Notes: generated by a model not told the origin, from the letters alone. A stretch of DNA of 64,000 nucleotides from Chryseobacterium bernardetii (GCF_003815975.1 NZ_CP033932.1:4817501-4881500); one strand, 5' to 3'. Shown: positions 1 to 9,283, numbered from the stretch's first letter. Translations and numbers: made by a program.

Positions 1-110
1 AACAAAAAAATAATAACCATAATATACTGAATTACAAATAATTAAATTATTAACAATAATTTAATATCTAAAAACCCTATATTTTTAGTAGACTAATAAA
101 AATTATATTA

Positions 111-118
111 TATATTTG
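111..118 (+). promoter_or_regulatory. Promoter -7 element of the leader/eamA/met operon
   Basis: TATATTTG matches the Bacteroidota -7 consensus TAnnTTTG exactly. It lies 26 bases before the ATG of a short leader ORF, so transcription should begin near 125. No clear -33 TTG was identified at the usual spacing. Confidence 0.6.
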
Positions 119-144
119 CAAACGTATTCAGGAAATAAAATAAA

Positions 145-243
145 ATGAGCACAGAATTAAAAAATAATGCAACCATAAAATATATCATCAAAAATATGAT
201 GAAGCATATCTGTATGCCTGTGCATCAAGAATACTTTGGGTGA
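145..243 (+). CDS. Putative 32-residue leader peptide of the methionine transport operon
   Basis: This ORF of 32 codons starts 26 bases after a good -7 element and stops 27 bases before a strong terminator hairpin. The peptide ends in ...NMMKHICMPVHQEYFG and carries four Met codons, two of them adjacent (196-201) and one more at 214, ahead of an operon that contains methionine transport genes. The stop codon (241-243) sits between GGG (238-240) and CCTT (244-247), which can pair with AAGGCCC in the 5' arm of the terminator. That is the geometry expected of a translation-coupled attenuator. The ORF is seen directly; its regulatory role and the identity of the sensed amino acid are inference. 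It may alternatively be a chance ORF. Confidence 0.5.
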   Translation: MSTELKNNATIKYIIKNMMKHICMPVHQEYFG

Positions 244-270
244 CCTTACTTTTAATATGACATACTTTTG

Positions 271-303
271 AAGGCCCTACCAAGTTGTAGGGCCTTTTTA
301 TTT
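271..303 (+). terminator. Intrinsic terminator upstream of eamA (probable attenuator)
   Basis: AAGGCCCTAC (271-280) pairs perfectly with GTAGGGCCTT (287-296) across a six-base loop and is followed by a T-rich tract. It lies between the leader ORF and eamA, so full read-through would be needed to express the operon from the promoter at 111. Confidence 0.8.
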
Positions 304-329
304 AAAAACCAAAACATTAAAAAAATAAA

Positions 330-1328
330 ATGAGCAATTCTAAAAACAAATGGCTGATACCATTAGCATTTACAAATATCTATGTAATATGGGGAATTAC
401 GTTTTTAGCTATTTCATTTGGACTGAAAGGTTTTCCACCGTTTATTCTTTCCGGATTGAGATTTCTGGTAGCAGGAATTCTGATGATCGGGTATCTCCTG
501 TCTAAAGGAGAAAAAGCAAACTCTCTTATCAACTGGAAAAAAAATGCAATTACCGGAATCCTGATCCTTACCGGAGGAACAGGCCTCGTAGCCTGGGGAG
601 AGCAGTATGTAACCGCTTCTGAAGCGGCAATCTCTATAGCAACCGGACCTTTCTGGTTCATTGCTATTGACAGAAAAAACTGGAAATACTATTTTTCAGA
701 TAAATTTATTCCGATAGGTCTGGTGATCGGGTTTATAGGATTGGTATTTTTCTTAAAGGGAAGTGTTAATTCATATGCTGCACACACTTCTGTTGACGAC
801 CACCTCCGTATTACGGCCTTCATTGTATTAGGATTAAGTTCTATTGCATGGGTATTGGGATCTTTGTATTCCAAGAAAAATCTGGCTTCTCAGTCTACTT
901 TTATGAATATTGCCCAACAACTTATTGTTGCCGGGGCTGCTGCTTTTCTTATTACCATATTCCGAGGGGAATGGACTGGTTTTTCGGTTTCTACAGTACC
1001 GGTCTCAGCCTGGGCAGGAGTTCTGTTTTTAATCTTCTTTGGATCGATAGTCGCTTATTTGTCGTACATTTGGCTGTTGTCCGTGAAACCCGCTGCTTTG
1101 GTGAGCACCCACACCTACATTAACCCTATTGTTACGGTTATTGCCGGATGGATTGTGGCTAATCAAAGTATCAATGGAGGCCAGTTATATGGTTTGGCAA
1201 TCATATTGCTGGGAGTACTGCTGACTAATATCACCAAGTATTTCAAGCTTTCAAAGCGGTCTAAGGTCAAAATCAGAAGAGTGAGGAGATTTTTTAACAG
1301 GGCAGGCAAGAGATATCAGCCTATTTAA
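330..1328 (+). CDS. EamA/DMT-family transporter
   Basis: The protein is a 332-residue inner-membrane carrier of the drug/metabolite transporter superfamily. It has about ten hydrophobic segments arranged as two EamA repeats (roughly residues 10-145 and 165-300), followed by a strongly basic tail of about 30 residues. Family members usually export amino acids or other metabolites, but the substrate cannot be read from sequence. It is the first structural gene after the attenuator-like terminator and ends 17 bases before metN, so it is probably co-transcribed with the methionine ABC importer. An efflux carrier and an importer under one control would suggest a shared amino-acid substrate; this is inference. 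Confidence 0.85.
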   Translation: MSNSKNKWLIPLAFTNIYVIWGITFLAISFGLKGFPPFILSGLRFLVAGILMIGYLLSKGEKANSLINWKKNAITGILILTGGTGLVAWGEQYVTASEAAISIATGPFWFIAIDRKNWKYYFSDKFIPIGLVIGFIGLVFFLKGSVNSYAAHTSVDDHLRITAFIVLGLSSIAWVLGSLYSKKNLASQSTFMNIAQQLIVAGAAAFLITIFRGEWTGFSVSTVPVSAWAGVLFLIFFGSIVAYLSYIWLLSVKPAALVSTHTYINPIVTVIAGWIVANQSINGGQLYGLAIILLGVLLTNITKYFKLSKRSKVKIRRVRRFFNRAGKRYQPI

Positions 1329-1345
1329 TAGTATAAAACATCAGA

Positions 1346-2374
1346 ATGATAGAAATCAGAAATATATCAAAAACATTTCATCAGAAGAAACAGGCCTTTA
1401 AGGCACTGGATCAGGTGAGTCTCAATATAAATAAGGGAGATATTGTAGGAATCATTGGATTCTCCGGAGCAGGAAAAAGTACCCTGATCCGTACCGTTAA
1501 TTTGTTGGAAAGGCCGGATGAAGGTCATATCATTATTAATGGAAAAGATTTTACTCAATTGAGTTCAAAGCAGCTTGCGGAAGAACGCAAAAAGATAGGA
1601 ATGATCTTCCAGCATTTTAATTTACTTTCTTCGAGAACCGTTTTTGATAATGTAGCACTTCCACTGGAGCTGGATCACAGCGGCAAAGATCAGATTAATA
1701 AAAAGGTTAATGAATTATTGAAAATTGTTGGCCTTGAAGATAAAGCCAATGATTACCCCAAGAGTCTTTCAGGAGGACAAAAACAAAGAGTTGCCATTGC
1801 AAGGGCTCTGGCCAATGACCCTCACCTGTTGCTTTGTGATGAAGCCACCAGTGCGCTGGATCCGGTGACCACGCAGTCTATTTTACAGCTGTTAAAGGAC
1901 ATTAACCAGAGATTGGGGATTACCATCCTTCTGATTACCCATGAAATGGAAGTTATTAAAGCCGTTTGTAACCACGTTGCTGTAATTGATAAAGGAAAAC
2001 TTTTAGCCAAAGGAACTTTAAGCGAGATCATTTCAAACCGGGAAAATCCGGTGATCCAACAATTTATAAATTCAGATGTCATGACCCTGCCACAGGAACT
2101 CAATAACAGACTGCAGAAAGAACCACAGGATGGTTTATTTCCGCTGGTCGAAATAGAACTTAACGAAAAAATAAGTGTTGAACAGATTCTTTCAGCATTA
2201 TATAATGAACATAAAATTCCTTACAAGCTTTTGAAAGCAGATGTAGAATATTTTGGGAATTCTAATTTTGGTAAACTACTTTTGCAACTTCAGGGAGCGG
2301 CTGAGGAAAACCAGAAAGCCATTTATTATTTTAATCAGAATAAAATTCAAAATACAGTAAAAGGATATGCTTAG
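1346..2374 (+). CDS. metN: Methionine ABC transporter ATP-binding protein MetN
   Basis: The 342-residue cytoplasmic ATPase powers uptake of methionine. Walker A is GFSGAGKST at residues 38-46, the ABC signature LSGGQKQR at about 141-148, and Walker B LLLCDEAT at about 161-168. Residues from about 265 onward form the C-terminal NIL domain that in MetN binds methionine and inhibits transport when internal methionine is high. The stop overlaps the start of metI by eight bases, which suggests translational coupling. Length and domain order are normal for the family, and the metN-metI-metQ order supports the assignment. Confidence 0.92.
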   Translation: MIEIRNISKTFHQKKQAFKALDQVSLNINKGDIVGIIGFSGAGKSTLIRTVNLLERPDEGHIIINGKDFTQLSSKQLAEERKKIGMIFQHFNLLSSRTVFDNVALPLELDHSGKDQINKKVNELLKIVGLEDKANDYPKSLSGGQKQRVAIARALANDPHLLLCDEATSALDPVTTQSILQLLKDINQRLGITILLITHEMEVIKAVCNHVAVIDKGKLLAKGTLSEIISNRENPVIQQFINSDVMTLPQELNNRLQKEPQDGLFPLVEIELNEKISVEQILSALYNEHKIPYKLLKADVEYFGNSNFGKLLLQLQGAAEENQKAIYYFNQNKIQNTVKGYA

Positions 2375-3023
2375 TGATGCAGTACTTGCCCTTTTGGCAA
2401 AAGGAACCTGGGAAACAGTTTATATGACATTCGTGTCCGGATTTTTTGGATTTGTTTTAGGGCTTCCGGTTGGGATTTTTTTATTTTTAACAAGAAAAGG
2501 ACAATTACTGGAAAATGCAGGCTATCACAGAGCATTATCCATTATTGTAAATATTTTCCGTGCCATCCCTTTCATTATTTTAATTGTGTGGATGATCCCA
2601 TTTACAAGGATTTTGGCAGGAACATCCATTGGTGTTAATGCAGCATTGGTTCCCTTAAGTGTGGGAGCTGCCCCTTTCATTGCCAGATTGGTGGAAAACA
2701 GCCTTATTGAAGTTCCTCACGGGTTAATTGAAACCGCAAGGGCATTGGGAGCTTCTCCTTTTCAGATCATCAGAAAGGTTTTGCTTCCTGAAGCTCTTCC
2801 TTCATTAATTAATAATGCCACCATTACTTTAATTACACTGGTAGGATATTCTGCAATGGGAGGTGCTGTAGGTGCCGGCGGATTGGGGCAAGTTGGGTAC
2901 CAGTACGGATATATTGGTTATGATGTTGTGATCATGAATACCGTTTTGATATTACTTGTTCTTTTGGTATTTATCATCCAGTTTATGGGAGATAGATTGT
3001 CTAAGAAGTTTGACCATAGATAA
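2367..3023 (+). CDS. metI: Methionine ABC transporter permease MetI
   Basis: The 218-residue inner-membrane permease has about five hydrophobic segments. The cytoplasmic EAA loop that docks on MetN is visible around residues 120-145 (IETARALGASPFQIIRKVLL). It overlaps metN by eight bases and is followed by the substrate-binding lipoprotein gene. Size and the EAA motif fit the MetI family of the NlpA/MetQ-type importers. Confidence 0.92.
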   Translation: MLSDAVLALLAKGTWETVYMTFVSGFFGFVLGLPVGIFLFLTRKGQLLENAGYHRALSIIVNIFRAIPFIILIVWMIPFTRILAGTSIGVNAALVPLSVGAAPFIARLVENSLIEVPHGLIETARALGASPFQIIRKVLLPEALPSLINNATITLITLVGYSAMGGAVGAGGLGQVGYQYGYIGYDVVIMNTVLILLVLLVFIIQFMGDRLSKKFDHR

Positions 3024-3108
3024 GTTTGAGGGATCTAGAGTTTTAGAGTAAATGAGATGTGAACGAAGGAGTTCTGTACCCTTTATACATATTATTAAAA
3101 AGAATAGA

Positions 3109-3915
3109 ATGAAAAAAATAAAGATTTTAGGTTTAATTGCTGCTGGAATATTCCTCTTCAGTGCCTGCTCAGGAAGAAAGGATGATCCGAATTTTATCCG
3201 TGTGGGAATTACGTATGGGCCGGAGCAGGAAGTAGCTGAAGTAGCGAAAAAAGTAGCGAAGGAAAAATATAACCTTGAAGTGGAGCTGATTCCTTTCAAT
3301 GATTATGTAGTTCCCAATGAAGCCTTAATGAACGGTGATATTGATGCCAATGCCTTTCAGCATGCTCCTTATTTAACCGAACAATCAAAACAGAGAGGCT
3401 ATAATCTTGCGATCGTAGGAAATACTTTTGTTTATCCTATTGTAGCCTATTCTAAAAAAATTAAAACCCTTAGTGAACTTCAAAACGGAAGCACCATCGT
3501 TATTCCTAATGATCCTACCAATGGCGGACGCTCACTACTTCTATTACAAAAAAACGGCCTGCTGAAATTAAAAGCAGGGGTTGGGTTGCTTCCCAAAGTG
3601 ACTGATATTACAGAAAATCCCAGACAACTGAATATTATGGAAATTGAAGGCGCACAAATCCCAAGGGTTTTGGATGACAGGGATGTTGTAGTGGGTATTA
3701 TCAATAACAATTTCGCAGCACAGGCCGGTCTGGATTCAGAAAAGCAGGGAATATTCAAAGAAGATAAAGATTCTCCTTATGTTAATCTTGTTGTAGCAAG
3801 ACAGGATAACAAGAACAGCCAAAAGGTTAAAAAATTCGTAAAAGCTTACCAATCTGATGAAGTGGAAAAAAAAGCACTGGAAGTATTTAAAGGAGGAGCT
3901 GTGAAAGGATGGTAA
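3109..3915 (+). CDS. metQ: Methionine-binding lipoprotein MetQ
   Basis: This is the lipid-anchored binding protein of the methionine importer, an NLPA-family lipoprotein of 268 residues. The ATG at 3109 is chosen over one 57 bases upstream because it begins a classic lipoprotein signal: MKKIKILG, a hydrophobic core, then FSAC with the lipidated cysteine at residue 20. The mature part shows the family hallmarks VGITYGPEQE, NAFQHAPYL and a C-terminal YQSDEVEKKALEVFKGG. It is the last gene of the operon; a terminator hairpin lies about 180 bases downstream. Confidence 0.92.
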   Translation: MKKIKILGLIAAGIFLFSACSGRKDDPNFIRVGITYGPEQEVAEVAKKVAKEKYNLEVELIPFNDYVVPNEALMNGDIDANAFQHAPYLTEQSKQRGYNLAIVGNTFVYPIVAYSKKIKTLSELQNGSTIVIPNDPTNGGRSLLLLQKNGLLKLKAGVGLLPKVTDITENPRQLNIMEIEGAQIPRVLDDRDVVVGIINNNFAAQAGLDSEKQGIFKEDKDSPYVNLVVARQDNKNSQKVKKFVKAYQSDEVEKKALEVFKGGAVKGW

Positions 3916-4098
3916 TCATGTTTGAGTGTTGGAGAGTATGAGAGTTCCGGGGTGCAGATTTCGAGATACAGGTTAAAAATCAATTCATTCCAAATTAACG
4001 ATTCACTTGCGAAGCAAAATTGATTATTGCCATGTAAAATCTCTTTGTCTATTATCTCCCAACCTCTCGCATTGCATTTCTACCGAAGAATAAATAAT
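3916..4098. other. Intergenic region without a gene, possible dispersed repeat
   Basis: No ORF is supported between metQ and the terminator. The stretch around 3985-4035 contains a small palindrome-like core, TTGCGAAGCAA, within sequence that resembles dispersed flavobacterial intergenic repeats. A repeat nature cannot be confirmed without the rest of the genome. Confidence 0.25.
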
Positions 4099-4130
4099 AA
4101 ACTGCCTGCAATCTTAAAGGCAGTTTTTTT
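4099..4130 (+). terminator. Intrinsic terminator after metQ
   Basis: AAACTGCCT (4099-4107) pairs with AGGCAGTTT (4118-4126) over a ten-base loop and ends in a run of T. It closes the eamA-metNIQ operon. Confidence 0.75.
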
Positions 4131-4179
4131 AGGCTTCAAAATTTATTTTCTCAATTTGAGATAATATAAAAATTTTGTT

Positions 4180-4187
4180 TATTTTTG
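4180..4187 (+). promoter_or_regulatory. Promoter -7 element of the GH3 gene
   Basis: TATTTTTG fits TAnnTTTG, with TTTG at 4155-4158 as a possible -33 element 21 bases upstream. It lies 23 bases before the ATG of the beta-glucosidase gene. Confidence 0.5.
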
Positions 4188-4210
4188 CTTCAATCCAATA
4201 AAAAGGCAAT

Positions 4211-6469
4211 ATGTTAAAGAAAACCGCCATTGTAAGTTTATTCACATTTATTTCTGTTTCTTATATGGCTCAGAACACTACTCCCGTTTATTTAGATGAA
4301 TCAAAACCTGTAGAAGAGCGCATCAAGGATGCTCTTTCCAAAATGACTCTGGAAGAAAAAGTGGCTATGCTTCATGCACAGTCGAAGTTCAGTTCTCCAG
4401 GTGTCCCAAGATTAGGAATTCCCGAATTCTGGACAACTGACGGACCTCACGGTGTTCGCCCTGAAGTAATGTGGGATGAATGGGACCAGGCGGGATGGAC
4501 TAATGATTCTATTATCGCATACCCCGCCCTGACCGCGCTATCGGCTACATGGAATAAAAAAATGTCCTGGAATTACGGTAAAGCATTGGGAGAAGAGGCC
4601 CGCTACAGAAAAAAAGATATTCTTTTAGGACCTGGAGTAAATATCTACAGAACTCCATTGAATGGAAGAAATTTTGAATATATGGGTGAAGATCCGTATC
4701 TGACTTCAAAAATGGTAGTGCCTTATATAAAAGGAGTACAATCTAACGGTGTAGCCACTTCTGTTAAGCATTTTGCGTTGAACAACCAGGAGATGTTCCG
4801 TCATACCAGCAATGTAAATGTAGATGACAGAGCGCTGTATGAAATTTATCTTCCGGCTTTCAAGGCAGCCGTTACAGAAGGAGACTCCTGGACAATCATG
4901 GGAGCTTATGATATGTATAAAGGTCAGTATGCCAGCCAGAATCAGTATCTTTTGAATGATATCCTGAAAAAGGAATGGAATTACAAGGGTGTTGTGGTTT
5001 CCGACTGGGGCGCAGTAAACAATACCGAACAGGCTATTCACAACGGATTAGATCTTGAATTTGGCTCATGGACCAACGGTCTTTCTGCAGGAACTAAAAA
5101 TGCCTATGACAATTATTATCTGGCCAAGCCTTATCTTGATCTTATTAAAGCAGGAAAAGTAGGAACAAAAGAATTGGATGACAAAGTAACCCGGCTTCTC
5201 CGCCTTGCTTATAAAACCACAATGAACAGAAATAAACCTTTCGGCAATATTGCCTCCGAAGAGCATAAAGCTGTGGCTAAAGAAATTGGAGAAGAAGGAA
5301 TTGTTCTGCTAAAAAACCAAGGAAATATTCTCCCTATTGATATTAATAAGGCTAAAAAAATTGCTGTTATTGGTGAAAATGCCATCAAAATTATGACTGT
5401 TGGCGGTGGTTCTTCATCATTAAAAGTAAAATATGAAACACTTCCATTAGACGGAATTAAATCAAGATTTGGAAAACAATCTGATGTACAGTATGCCAGA
5501 GGATATGTAGGAGATATCGGAGGTGAATACAATGGGGTAAAATCCGGACAGGATTTAAAAGACACCCGTTCTGAAGCTGAACTTTTAAATGAAGCTGTAG
5601 AATTGGCAAAAAAATCTGATTATGTAATCTTCGTTGGTGGATTGAATAAAGCAGACTTCCAGGACAGTGAAGGAAACGACAGAAAAAGCTATGGATTGCC
5701 ATACAACCAGGACCATGTAATTACGGCATTAGCCAAAGCAAATAAAAACCTTGCTGTAGTTTTAGTTTCCGGAAATGCTGTAGCTATGCCATGGATCAAA
5801 GAAGTTCCAACTGTTTTACAGGCATGGTATCTTGGTTCTGAAGCAGGGAATTCTATCGCCTCTATTCTGGCTGGTGATGCCAACCCATCAGGGAAGCTTC
5901 CCTTTACATTCCCTGTAAAACTTGAAGATAATTCAGCCCATCAGCTTGGAGAATATCCCGGCCAGAAAGATGAATTGGCTGCCGGAAAAGGAAAAGATCA
6001 GAAAAACCCGATCAATATTACCTATAACGAAGGAATTTTTGTAGGATATCGTTGGCATGACACCAAAAATATCAAGCCCCTTTTCAGCTTCGGACACGGA
6101 TTAAGTTATACCACTTTCGAATTTGGAAAAGCCAAGGCAGATAAAACCACCCTGTCACAAAATGATACCATTACTTTTACAGTAACCGTTAAAAATACAG
6201 GAAAAAAAGCAGGAGCAGAGGTTGCCCAGCTGTACATCAGTGATATAAAATCATCTGTACCACGTCCTGCCAAAGAACTGAAAGGCTTTGAAAAGGTATA
6301 TTTAAATCCTGGGGAACAAAAAGAAGTGTCTTTCACTATTGATAAGTCTGCTTTAAGTTTCTTTGATGCTCAGAAGCACGACTGGGTAGCTGAACCTGGA
6401 GATTTTGAAGCTTTAATTGGTAACTCTTCAGATGCTATTAAAACAAAAATAAAGTTTACGTTGAAATAG
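4211..6469 (+). CDS. bglX: Periplasmic GH3 beta-glucosidase
   Basis: The 752-residue enzyme hydrolyses terminal beta-glucosyl residues of oligosaccharides, probably in the periplasm. An N-terminal signal (MLKKTAIVSLFTFISVSYMAQ region) precedes the GH3 barrel, whose nucleophile lies in the motif VVSDWGAV (Asp265). The second alpha/beta domain covers roughly residues 360-600, and a fibronectin III-like domain of the BglX type spans about 660-750. Length matches BglX-type enzymes. The gene stands alone between its own promoter and terminator, with no neighbouring Sus pair. The exact sugar linkage cannot be read from sequence. Confidence 0.9.
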   Translation: MLKKTAIVSLFTFISVSYMAQNTTPVYLDESKPVEERIKDALSKMTLEEKVAMLHAQSKFSSPGVPRLGIPEFWTTDGPHGVRPEVMWDEWDQAGWTNDSIIAYPALTALSATWNKKMSWNYGKALGEEARYRKKDILLGPGVNIYRTPLNGRNFEYMGEDPYLTSKMVVPYIKGVQSNGVATSVKHFALNNQEMFRHTSNVNVDDRALYEIYLPAFKAAVTEGDSWTIMGAYDMYKGQYASQNQYLLNDILKKEWNYKGVVVSDWGAVNNTEQAIHNGLDLEFGSWTNGLSAGTKNAYDNYYLAKPYLDLIKAGKVGTKELDDKVTRLLRLAYKTTMNRNKPFGNIASEEHKAVAKEIGEEGIVLLKNQGNILPIDINKAKKIAVIGENAIKIMTVGGGSSSLKVKYETLPLDGIKSRFGKQSDVQYARGYVGDIGGEYNGVKSGQDLKDTRSEAELLNEAVELAKKSDYVIFVGGLNKADFQDSEGNDRKSYGLPYNQDHVITALAKANKNLAVVLVSGNAVAMPWIKEVPTVLQAWYLGSEAGNSIASILAGDANPSGKLPFTFPVKLEDNSAHQLGEYPGQKDELAAGKGKDQKNPINITYNEGIFVGYRWHDTKNIKPLFSFGHGLSYTTFEFGKAKADKTTLSQNDTITFTVTVKNTGKKAGAEVAQLYISDIKSSVPRPAKELKGFEKVYLNPGEQKEVSFTIDKSALSFFDAQKHDWVAEPGDFEALIGNSSDAIKTKIKFTLK

Positions 6470-6551
6470 TAAAAATGGAGGATGGAAGCATGAGGACGGA
6501 AGTATCTATTTGATCATTAACTTATCTATCTATTAATTTTGTAGAATTATG

Positions 6552-6584
6552 AAGCAGGTTTCAAATTGAAACCTGCTTTTTTAT
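6552..6584 (+). terminator. Intrinsic terminator after the GH3 gene
   Basis: AAGCAGGTTTC (6552-6562) pairs perfectly with GAAACCTGCTT (6568-6578) across AAATT and is followed by T's. A second weaker hairpin, GGCAGATT/AATCTGCC, lies at 6599-6624. Confidence 0.8.
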
Positions 6585-6722
6585 TTTCTTGCTCATCAGG
6601 CAGATTTTTCACAATGAATCTGCCCAATTTGCGAAATCTGCATGAACTTAAATTATTGAACCATTAAGAAAAATAAAGATTTTAAGAAAAGGTAAGCTCA
6701 TCAATTATGCATTCAAATAAAT

Positions 6723-6757
6723 AAAAAAGTAGATCTCCAGCTGAAACCTACTTTTAC
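6723..6757 (-). terminator. Terminator of the beta-barrel receptor gene
   Basis: AAAAGTAG and CTACTTTT flank a loop of about 13 bases just beyond the stop of the minus-strand receptor gene; read on the minus strand, the stem ends in a T-rich tract. Confidence 0.55.
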
Positions 6758-6781
6758 TATTTAATTTATCTAACAATACTT

Positions 6782-8968
6782 CTATTTCGCTTCTCCTGAA
6801 TTTTTCTCCACATCTTTTTTGGTAGCTTCTTTTACCTTTTGGTTTCCGAAACGCTTTACAAAAGTAAGGGAAACACCATACCAATCCCATTTTGAATACT
6901 CTCTAAAGGTTCCATCCGGGCTATAAGTGGTATTATCCCCATAAGGTCTTTTAAAGATATTCATAAGCTGCATACTCAGCTCCATCTGGGTTTTCGGGAA
7001 TATTTTGGTAACCGAAATATTATGGAAAACATTGGTATTGTTAGCGTATGAATTTCCGTTATTCTGATTGGCAAGTTCCATCCATGCACTTATATTAATA
7101 TTCTTATTAAACAGATTCGTGTAAGATATATTAGCAGAGGCTCCCCAGTAACTGATATAATCTTTACCGCCCAGCTTATTCTTTTCATTAAAATCTTTAT
7201 TATTAATGTAATACCAGCCAAATCCGGCATTTACATTCAGTTTATTTTTCAGGAAATTCTGATTGGTATTGGCAAAAAGATAATATTTTTCAACCTTTCC
7301 ATCAAAGTTCCCGGGTAAAGAAACCGTTCTTCCGTTTTCTGTTACATAAGTAGTCCAATAATCCTGATTGGTATACATGTATCTTGCAGAAATAAAATAC
7401 TTTTTCAGAATTCCGAATTTCAGATAAAGCCTGTCATTAGGATTCGGATTCAGGTAAAGGTTCCCTCTGGAATAGGTACCGTTAATTTCTGGCATCAGGA
7501 AAGGATTAAATTCAGAATACCACGGCCTCCAGATGCTTCGGTTATAAGTAAGGCTCAGATCAAACTTCTCTGAAAAATTATATTTCAGTAACAGATTGGG
7601 AAGAAAAGTTCCATATGAGTCTTTCCTTTCTGTACCTGCTACGTCCTGTCTTACTTTATAATCAATATATTCATATCGGAGTCCCACTCTGGTTTCCAGT
7701 TTCCCAAAAAAGGTTTTACTATAGTTAGCGTATAAAGAGCTGAGCCTGTCTTCATAATGGAATCTGTCATTTTTAGACAGATTAGAATATTCTGATGCGG
7801 GGTCATTGATACTGAATCCATACAGACTGTTGGGAATAACATGATTATTAATTTCCGATTTTCCTCCTACTTCCATCGTTCCCCCGGATTTACCTAAAGG
7901 TTGTGTATAATCTATTTTCAGGTAATAATTACGCATCTGGTTTGAACTGAGCACTCCAAGCTGCTGATCTGTTTTTACTCCCTGTTTATCAATCTGCTTA
8001 TCAATTAAGTTATCATTGTTATTACTGGAGTAATTGGTTCCCAGATTAATATCTAAAATCCTGTTCTTTTCTTTATCATAATATTTATAGAAAGCATTAG
8101 TACCCAAATTACGCCTGAAACCCCAGTCGGTTTGATACTGGCGGAAAGATTCTCCGGGATCTCCATCTTTTGACGTAAATCCATCAGATTCTGCTGAATG
8201 TAAGCTTCTGTTCTGTGAATATTCCAGAACAATACCTAAATTATTTTTATCATTGATTTCAAATTCTGACGTAGAGGAAAGAGAAGGGCTTTCGTTTCTC
8301 ATTAGGTTTTCCAGGTTGAACTGGGTAAGCTTATTTCCTTCATACCGGTGATCCCACGTCTGGTTCGTCTGCACATAGTTTCCATTATTATACCCTCCAA
8401 TAAGAGTCTGGGTAAAATTTTTCTTATGGTAATTCAGGTTAAAATTGGTGTATTGTGAGTTTTTGGTACTCTGCCTGTTATTAAGAGAGATACTCCCTTT
8501 TAAGCCCTCATCATCCCTTTTCTTAAGGACAATGTTGATAACGGACCCTGAAGTTTCATAGCGGGAAGATGGGCTGGTAATCACTTCAATTTTCATGAGG
8601 TTGTCTGCAGGAATTGTTTTAAGATATTCCTTCAGTTCCTTCCCTGTAAAAACAGATTTCCTGTCATTGATGTATACCGTAACCAATTGTCCTTCTGCTT
8701 TTACCTCATCATTGTTATCAATACTTACCAGAGGAGTCATTCTCAGAACATCCCATGTTGTATTTCCTGCCAGGATTGCACTGTTAGCTACATTAAATAC
8801 AGTTCTGTCTACCTTAGATTCTACTGTTGGCTTTCTGGCCACCAGCGTAACAGCTTCTATTTCTTTTGCATTTCCTTTTACAGTATCTTTTGCAGCCGGA
8901 GTTTCAGCCTGCTGGGCTATGGCCAGTGAACCTGTTAATAATGCTATAGGAAATAATATTGTTTTCAT
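6782..8968 (-). CDS. TonB-dependent receptor-like outer-membrane beta-barrel protein
   Basis: The 728-residue protein has a signal peptide (MKTILFPIALLTGSLAIAQQ), a plug domain at about residues 35-150 and a long region of alternating aromatic beta-strand segments typical of a 22-strand barrel. The plug is recognisable from VYINDRKSVFTGKELKEYL and VITSPSSRYETSGSVINI. It lacks the N-terminal CarboxypepD_reg-like domain and any obvious SusD partner, so it is not a SusC proper; it belongs with the outer-membrane beta-barrel family often paired with metal or peptide uptake. The final 20 residues are charged and unlike a normal barrel end. Substrate unknown. No regulator or anti-sigma gene is adjacent. 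Confidence 0.8.
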   Translation of the reverse strand: MKTILFPIALLTGSLAIAQQAETPAAKDTVKGNAKEIEAVTLVARKPTVESKVDRTVFNVANSAILAGNTTWDVLRMTPLVSIDNNDEVKAEGQLVTVYINDRKSVFTGKELKEYLKTIPADNLMKIEVITSPSSRYETSGSVINIVLKKRDDEGLKGSISLNNRQSTKNSQYTNFNLNYHKKNFTQTLIGGYNNGNYVQTNQTWDHRYEGNKLTQFNLENLMRNESPSLSSTSEFEINDKNNLGIVLEYSQNRSLHSAESDGFTSKDGDPGESFRQYQTDWGFRRNLGTNAFYKYYDKEKNRILDINLGTNYSSNNNDNLIDKQIDKQGVKTDQQLGVLSSNQMRNYYLKIDYTQPLGKSGGTMEVGGKSEINNHVIPNSLYGFSINDPASEYSNLSKNDRFHYEDRLSSLYANYSKTFFGKLETRVGLRYEYIDYKVRQDVAGTERKDSYGTFLPNLLLKYNFSEKFDLSLTYNRSIWRPWYSEFNPFLMPEINGTYSRGNLYLNPNPNDRLYLKFGILKKYFISARYMYTNQDYWTTYVTENGRTVSLPGNFDGKVEKYYLFANTNQNFLKNKLNVNAGFGWYYINNKDFNEKNKLGGKDYISYWGASANISYTNLFNKNINISAWMELANQNNGNSYANNTNVFHNISVTKIFPKTQMELSMQLMNIFKRPYGDNTTYSPDGTFREYSKWDWYGVSLTFVKRFGNQKVKEATKKDVEKNSGEAK

Positions 8969-9212
8969 GTGAAATCTTAGTTTTATCTATAAGACCGCTA
9001 CACTTCAACATTTGTTACATCAAGAAATGAAAAAAAAGAAATAAGCATCTATATTTTAACAGTTTACAAATTTTACCTTTATAAATTATTCAATAAAATA
9101 ACATTTATTAAGATAAAATAAATAACTAAACATTCGTATTCTAAAATCATATATAATAAATGGGTTTTAAAAAAAAAATACTGTTTACTAAATTTTAACA
9201 TATTTTTTTCAA
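8969..9212. other. AT-rich intergenic region
   Basis: No coding sequence is visible. The stretch is extremely A+T rich and should hold the promoter of the minus-strand receptor gene, though no unambiguous TAnnTTTG was picked out. Confidence 0.4.
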
Positions 9213-9240
9213 TAAAAAAGCCCGGATCTCACCCGGGCCG
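9213..9240 (-). terminator. Terminator of the DUF2652 gene
   Basis: GCCCGG (9220-9225) and CCGGGC (9233-9238) form a GC-rich stem; on the minus strand it is followed by six T's (AAAAAA at 9214-9219 on the plus strand). Confidence 0.75.
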
Positions 9241-9283
9241 CTAGCAACAGCAAATTTACAAGGATTAAAAAATAAAGAATATG

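Noticed and set aside
1..330. SAM or other riboswitch ahead of the methionine operon
   Set aside because: No recognisable SAM-I core or SAM-II pseudoknot was found, and a translated leader plus terminator explains the region better.
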